Positions 61,213 through 64,000 of a stretch of DNA of 64,000 bases are shown one piece after another. This stretch comes from Mercenaria mercenaria (Eukaryota; Mollusca; Bivalvia; Venerida; Veneridae). The notes beneath the pieces are model-generated. The model ran no database searches and was not told where the DNA came from. It saw nothing but the letters and a program-made list of their open reading frames with translations. The position numbers were made by a program, and so were the translations under genes. Numbering within the stretch: position 1 is the stretch's first letter; each line of letters begins with the position of its first letter. The stretch spans positions 50,974,001-51,038,000 of the forward strand of contig NC_069371.1 in NCBI RefSeq assembly GCF_021730395.1, given 5' to 3'.

Positions 61213-61687
61213 AATCAGTCTCGCCACGTGACGAGCACTGATGAATAGTTTAGCAATATGAGCGGGCACCGGTGGGTTTTCCCGCTTTCTTCCGTACATT
61301 TCCGCTATCTTTGCGTTGTATTGAAAGCAAAATTAAATAGCAAACCTGTAAGTAACTAAGTAGAATTGATTAATTAATTTTTAGTCTTGTTAGTTTCCAT
61401 TTAGCCTGTTCTGACCGCTTGTAGCGTTATTTGAACTGGCACGATGCACTGCAAAAAATGTTTCGGAGGCCATTGTCCGCTTGTTGTGCGTAAATGGGCT
61501 TTGAAGTAAGATTTTTCTGAAAGATTACTCATGTGCCCAAAAGACGGTCAATCATTGATAAAGAAATATTTTTGAAACAAAAAATACGAACCTGGAAGCA
61601 GTGGATCTACACGTCAAGATGCTCATGATCGCCTTTCTAATGGTTCATTGTTACAGGGGTAAAAAATCAAAATTACTTTTTTTGGCA
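61213..61687. other. Spacer between E13 and E14
   Basis: No feature recognised. Confidence 0.4.
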
Positions 61688-63895
61688 TTTTTTAGCTCAC
61701 CTGTCACATAGTGACAAGGTGAGCTTTTGTGATCACGCAGCGTCCGTCGTCCATCGTCCGTGCGTCCGTCCGTCAGTCCGTCCGTAAACTTTTGCTTGTG
61801 ACCACTCTAAAGGTCACATTTTTTGTGGGATCTTTATGAAAGTTGGTCAGAATGTTCATCTTGATGATATCTAGGTCAAGTTCGAAACTGGGTCACGTGC
61901 CATCTAAAACTAGGTCAGTAGGTCTAAAAATAGAAAAACCTTGTGACCTCTCTAGAGGCCATATATTTCACAAGATCTTCATGAAAATTGGTCAGAATGT
62001 TCACCTTGATGATATCTAGATCAAGTTCGAAACTGGGTCACATGCCTTCAAAAACTAGGTCAGTAGGTCTAAAAATAGAAAAACCTTGTGACCTCTCTAG
62101 AGGCCATATATTTCACAAGATATTCATGGAAATTGGTCAGAACGTTCACCTTGATGATATCTAGGTGAAGTTTGAAACTGGGTCACGTGCCATCAAAAAC
62201 TAGGTCAGTAGGTCAAATAATAGAAAAACCTTGTGATCTCTCTAAAGGCCATATTTTTCATGGGATCTGTATGAAAATTGGTCTGAATGTTCATCTTGAT
62301 GATATCTAGGTCAAGTTCGAAACTGGGTCACGTGTCATCAAAAAGTAGGTCAGTAGGTATAAAAATAGAAAAACCTTGTGACCTCTCTAGAGGCCATATA
62401 TTTCATGAGATCTTCATGAAAATTGGTCAGAATGCTCACCTTTATGATATCTAGGTCAAGTTCGAAAGTGGGTCTTGTGCCATCAAAAAACTAGGTCAGT
62501 AGGTCAAATAATAGAAAAACCTTGTGACCTCTCTAGAGGCCATATTTTTCATGGGATCTGTATGAAAGTTGGTCTGAATGTTCATCTTGATGATATCTAG
62601 GTCAAGTTTGAAAGTGGGTCACATGCCTTGAAAAACTAGGTCAGTAGGTCAAATAATAGAAAAACCTTGTGACCTCTCTAAAGGCCATATTTTTCATGGG
62701 ATCTGTATGAAAGTTAGTCTGAATGTTCATCTTGATGATATCTAGGTCAAGTTTGAAACAGGGTCATGTGCGGTCAAAAACTAGGTCAGTAGGTCAAATA
62801 ATAGAAAAACCTTGTGACCTCTCTGAAGGCCATATTATTTATGGGATCTGTATGAAAGTTTGTCTGAATGTTCATCTTGATGATATCTAGGTCAAGTTCG
62901 AAACAGGGTCATGTGCTATCAAAAACTAGGTCAGTAGGTCTAAAAAAAGAAAAACCTTGTGACCTCTCTAGAGGCCATACTTGTGAATGGATCTCCATAA
63001 AATTGGTCAGAATGTTCATCTTGATGATATCTAGGTCAAGTTCGAAACTGGGTCACGTGCCTTCAAATTTTAGGTCAGTAGGTCAAATAATGAAAAAACG
63101 TTGTGACCTCTCTAGAGGCCATATTTTTCATGGGATCTGTATGAAAGTTGGTCTGAATGTTTATCTTGATGATATATAGGTCAAGTTTGAAACTTGGTCA
63201 ACTGCGATCAAAAACTAGGTCAGTAGGTCTTGAAATAGAAAAACCTTGTGACCTCTCTAGAGGCCATACCCTTGAATGTATCTTCATGAAAATTGGTCAG
63301 AATGTTCACCTTGATGATATCTAGGTCAAGTTTGAAACAGGGTCACGTGCCATAAAAAACTAAGTCAGTAGGTCAAATAATAAAAAAAACCTTGTGACCC
63401 CTCTAGAGGCCATACTTTTCATGGGATCTGTATGAAATTTGGGCTGAATGTTCATCTTGATGATATCTAGGTCAGGTTTGAAACTGGGTCAACTGCAATC
63501 AAAAACTAGGTCAGTAGGTATAAAAATAGAAAAACCTTGTGACCTCTCTAGAGGCCATATTTTTCATGAGATCTTCATGAAAATTAGTGAGAAGGTTCAC
63601 CTTGATGATATCTAGGTAAATTTCAAAACAGGGTCATGTACCTTCGAAAACTAGGTCAATAGGTCAAATAATAGAAAAACCTTGTGACCTCTCTAGAGAC
63701 CATATTTTTCAATGGATCTTCATGAAAATTGGTCAGAATTTTTATCTTGATAATATCTAGGTCAAATTCAAAACTGGGTCACATGAGCTCATAAACTAGG
63801 TCACTATGTCAAATAATAGAAAAAACGACGTCATACTCAAAACTGGGTCATGTGGGAAGAGGTGAGCGATTCAGGACCATCATGGTCCTCTTGTT
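61688..63895 (+). mobile_element. Minisatellite element E14, ~14 units of 145 bp
   Basis: Same family and orientation as E13: head CTCACCTGTCACATAGTGAC, CGTCCGTCCGTC linker, the same unit types, the same diverged final units (GTCACATGAGCTCA, ACGTCATACTC) and the same tail hairpin and CTTGTT (63890-63895). The shared terminal units show that whole elements were copied. The 103-codon frame at 62868-63179 is a by-product. Confidence 0.85.
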
Positions 63896-64000
63896 TTTCT
63901 CAGAATACATTATCATTGTAATAAATTTAAGTGTATATGGCTCATTGACCCATACTGTATCCTAGATATATCCACCTATGTGCCAAGGCTGTTAATAAAG
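63896..64000. other. Unassigned window end
   Basis: Nothing recognised. Confidence 0.4.

Overview
The window looks like nuclear DNA of a bivalve mollusc, plausibly a heterodont clam. The evidence is AT-rich sequence, intron-bearing animal genes whose closest recognisable relatives are animal families, tRNA-derived SINEs with AAATAAATAAA-type tails, and a very heavy load of minisatellite-bearing transposons of the kind known from bivalves (pearl/CvA-like). The species assignment is inference from repeat style; there is no ribosomal or mitochondrial marker in the window.

Four host genes can be read. (1) An ACOT13/THEM2-like acyl-CoA thioesterase, minus strand, three exons between 7719 and 9931, complete at 142 aa. 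(2) An intronless rhodopsin-type GPCR, plus strand, 12015-13091. (3) A membrane-anchored short-chain dehydrogenase of the RDH/HSD17B6 type, plus strand, five exons from 25923 to 42164, all splice phases consistent, 322 aa, but with the catalytic YxxxK lysine replaced by glutamate. (4) An SPPL2-type intramembrane aspartyl protease, minus strand, two exons (39525-39466 and 34568-32865, 587 aa), lying entirely inside the 13.9-kb intron 3 of the dehydrogenase gene. A possible terminal exon of a fifth, unidentified gene lies at 56592-56632.

Layout. 1-6.5 kb: a SINE and four minisatellite-bearing elements around GATATC palindromic repeats. 6.5-13.1 kb: thioesterase and GPCR genes. 13.1-25.4 kb: mostly transposons, including a LINE inside a long-inverted-repeat DNA element inside a SINE, and cruciform-forming 22-bp arrays. 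25.9-42.2 kb: the nested dehydrogenase and SPPL2 genes, whose introns hold MITEs, SINEs and one arm of a large inverted repeat. 42.8-52.2 kb: LINE and MITE remnants, an 8-bp-TSD foldback element, the second arm of the inverted repeat with another element nested in it, and further arrays. 52.2-54.0 kb: a young 5'-truncated RTE-type LINE with a 600-codon open frame. 54-64 kb: more arrays, ending with two large direct copies of one minisatellite element.

The most interesting pattern is that at least eight unrelated-looking minisatellite loci share one architecture: a hairpin at the 5' end, usually a CGTCC/CTGTC-rich linker, a tandem array of about 97-180-bp units, a short subterminal inverted repeat, a terminal hairpin, and a CTTGTT-like 3' end. 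This is what is expected of non-autonomous Helitron/Helentron-type elements. Most of the arrays are saturated with AGGTCA, the nuclear-receptor half-site, some in NBRE, extended half-site and DR1 configurations. One such element (47625-49316) can be defined against an empty site present in the sister copy at 35.5 kb.
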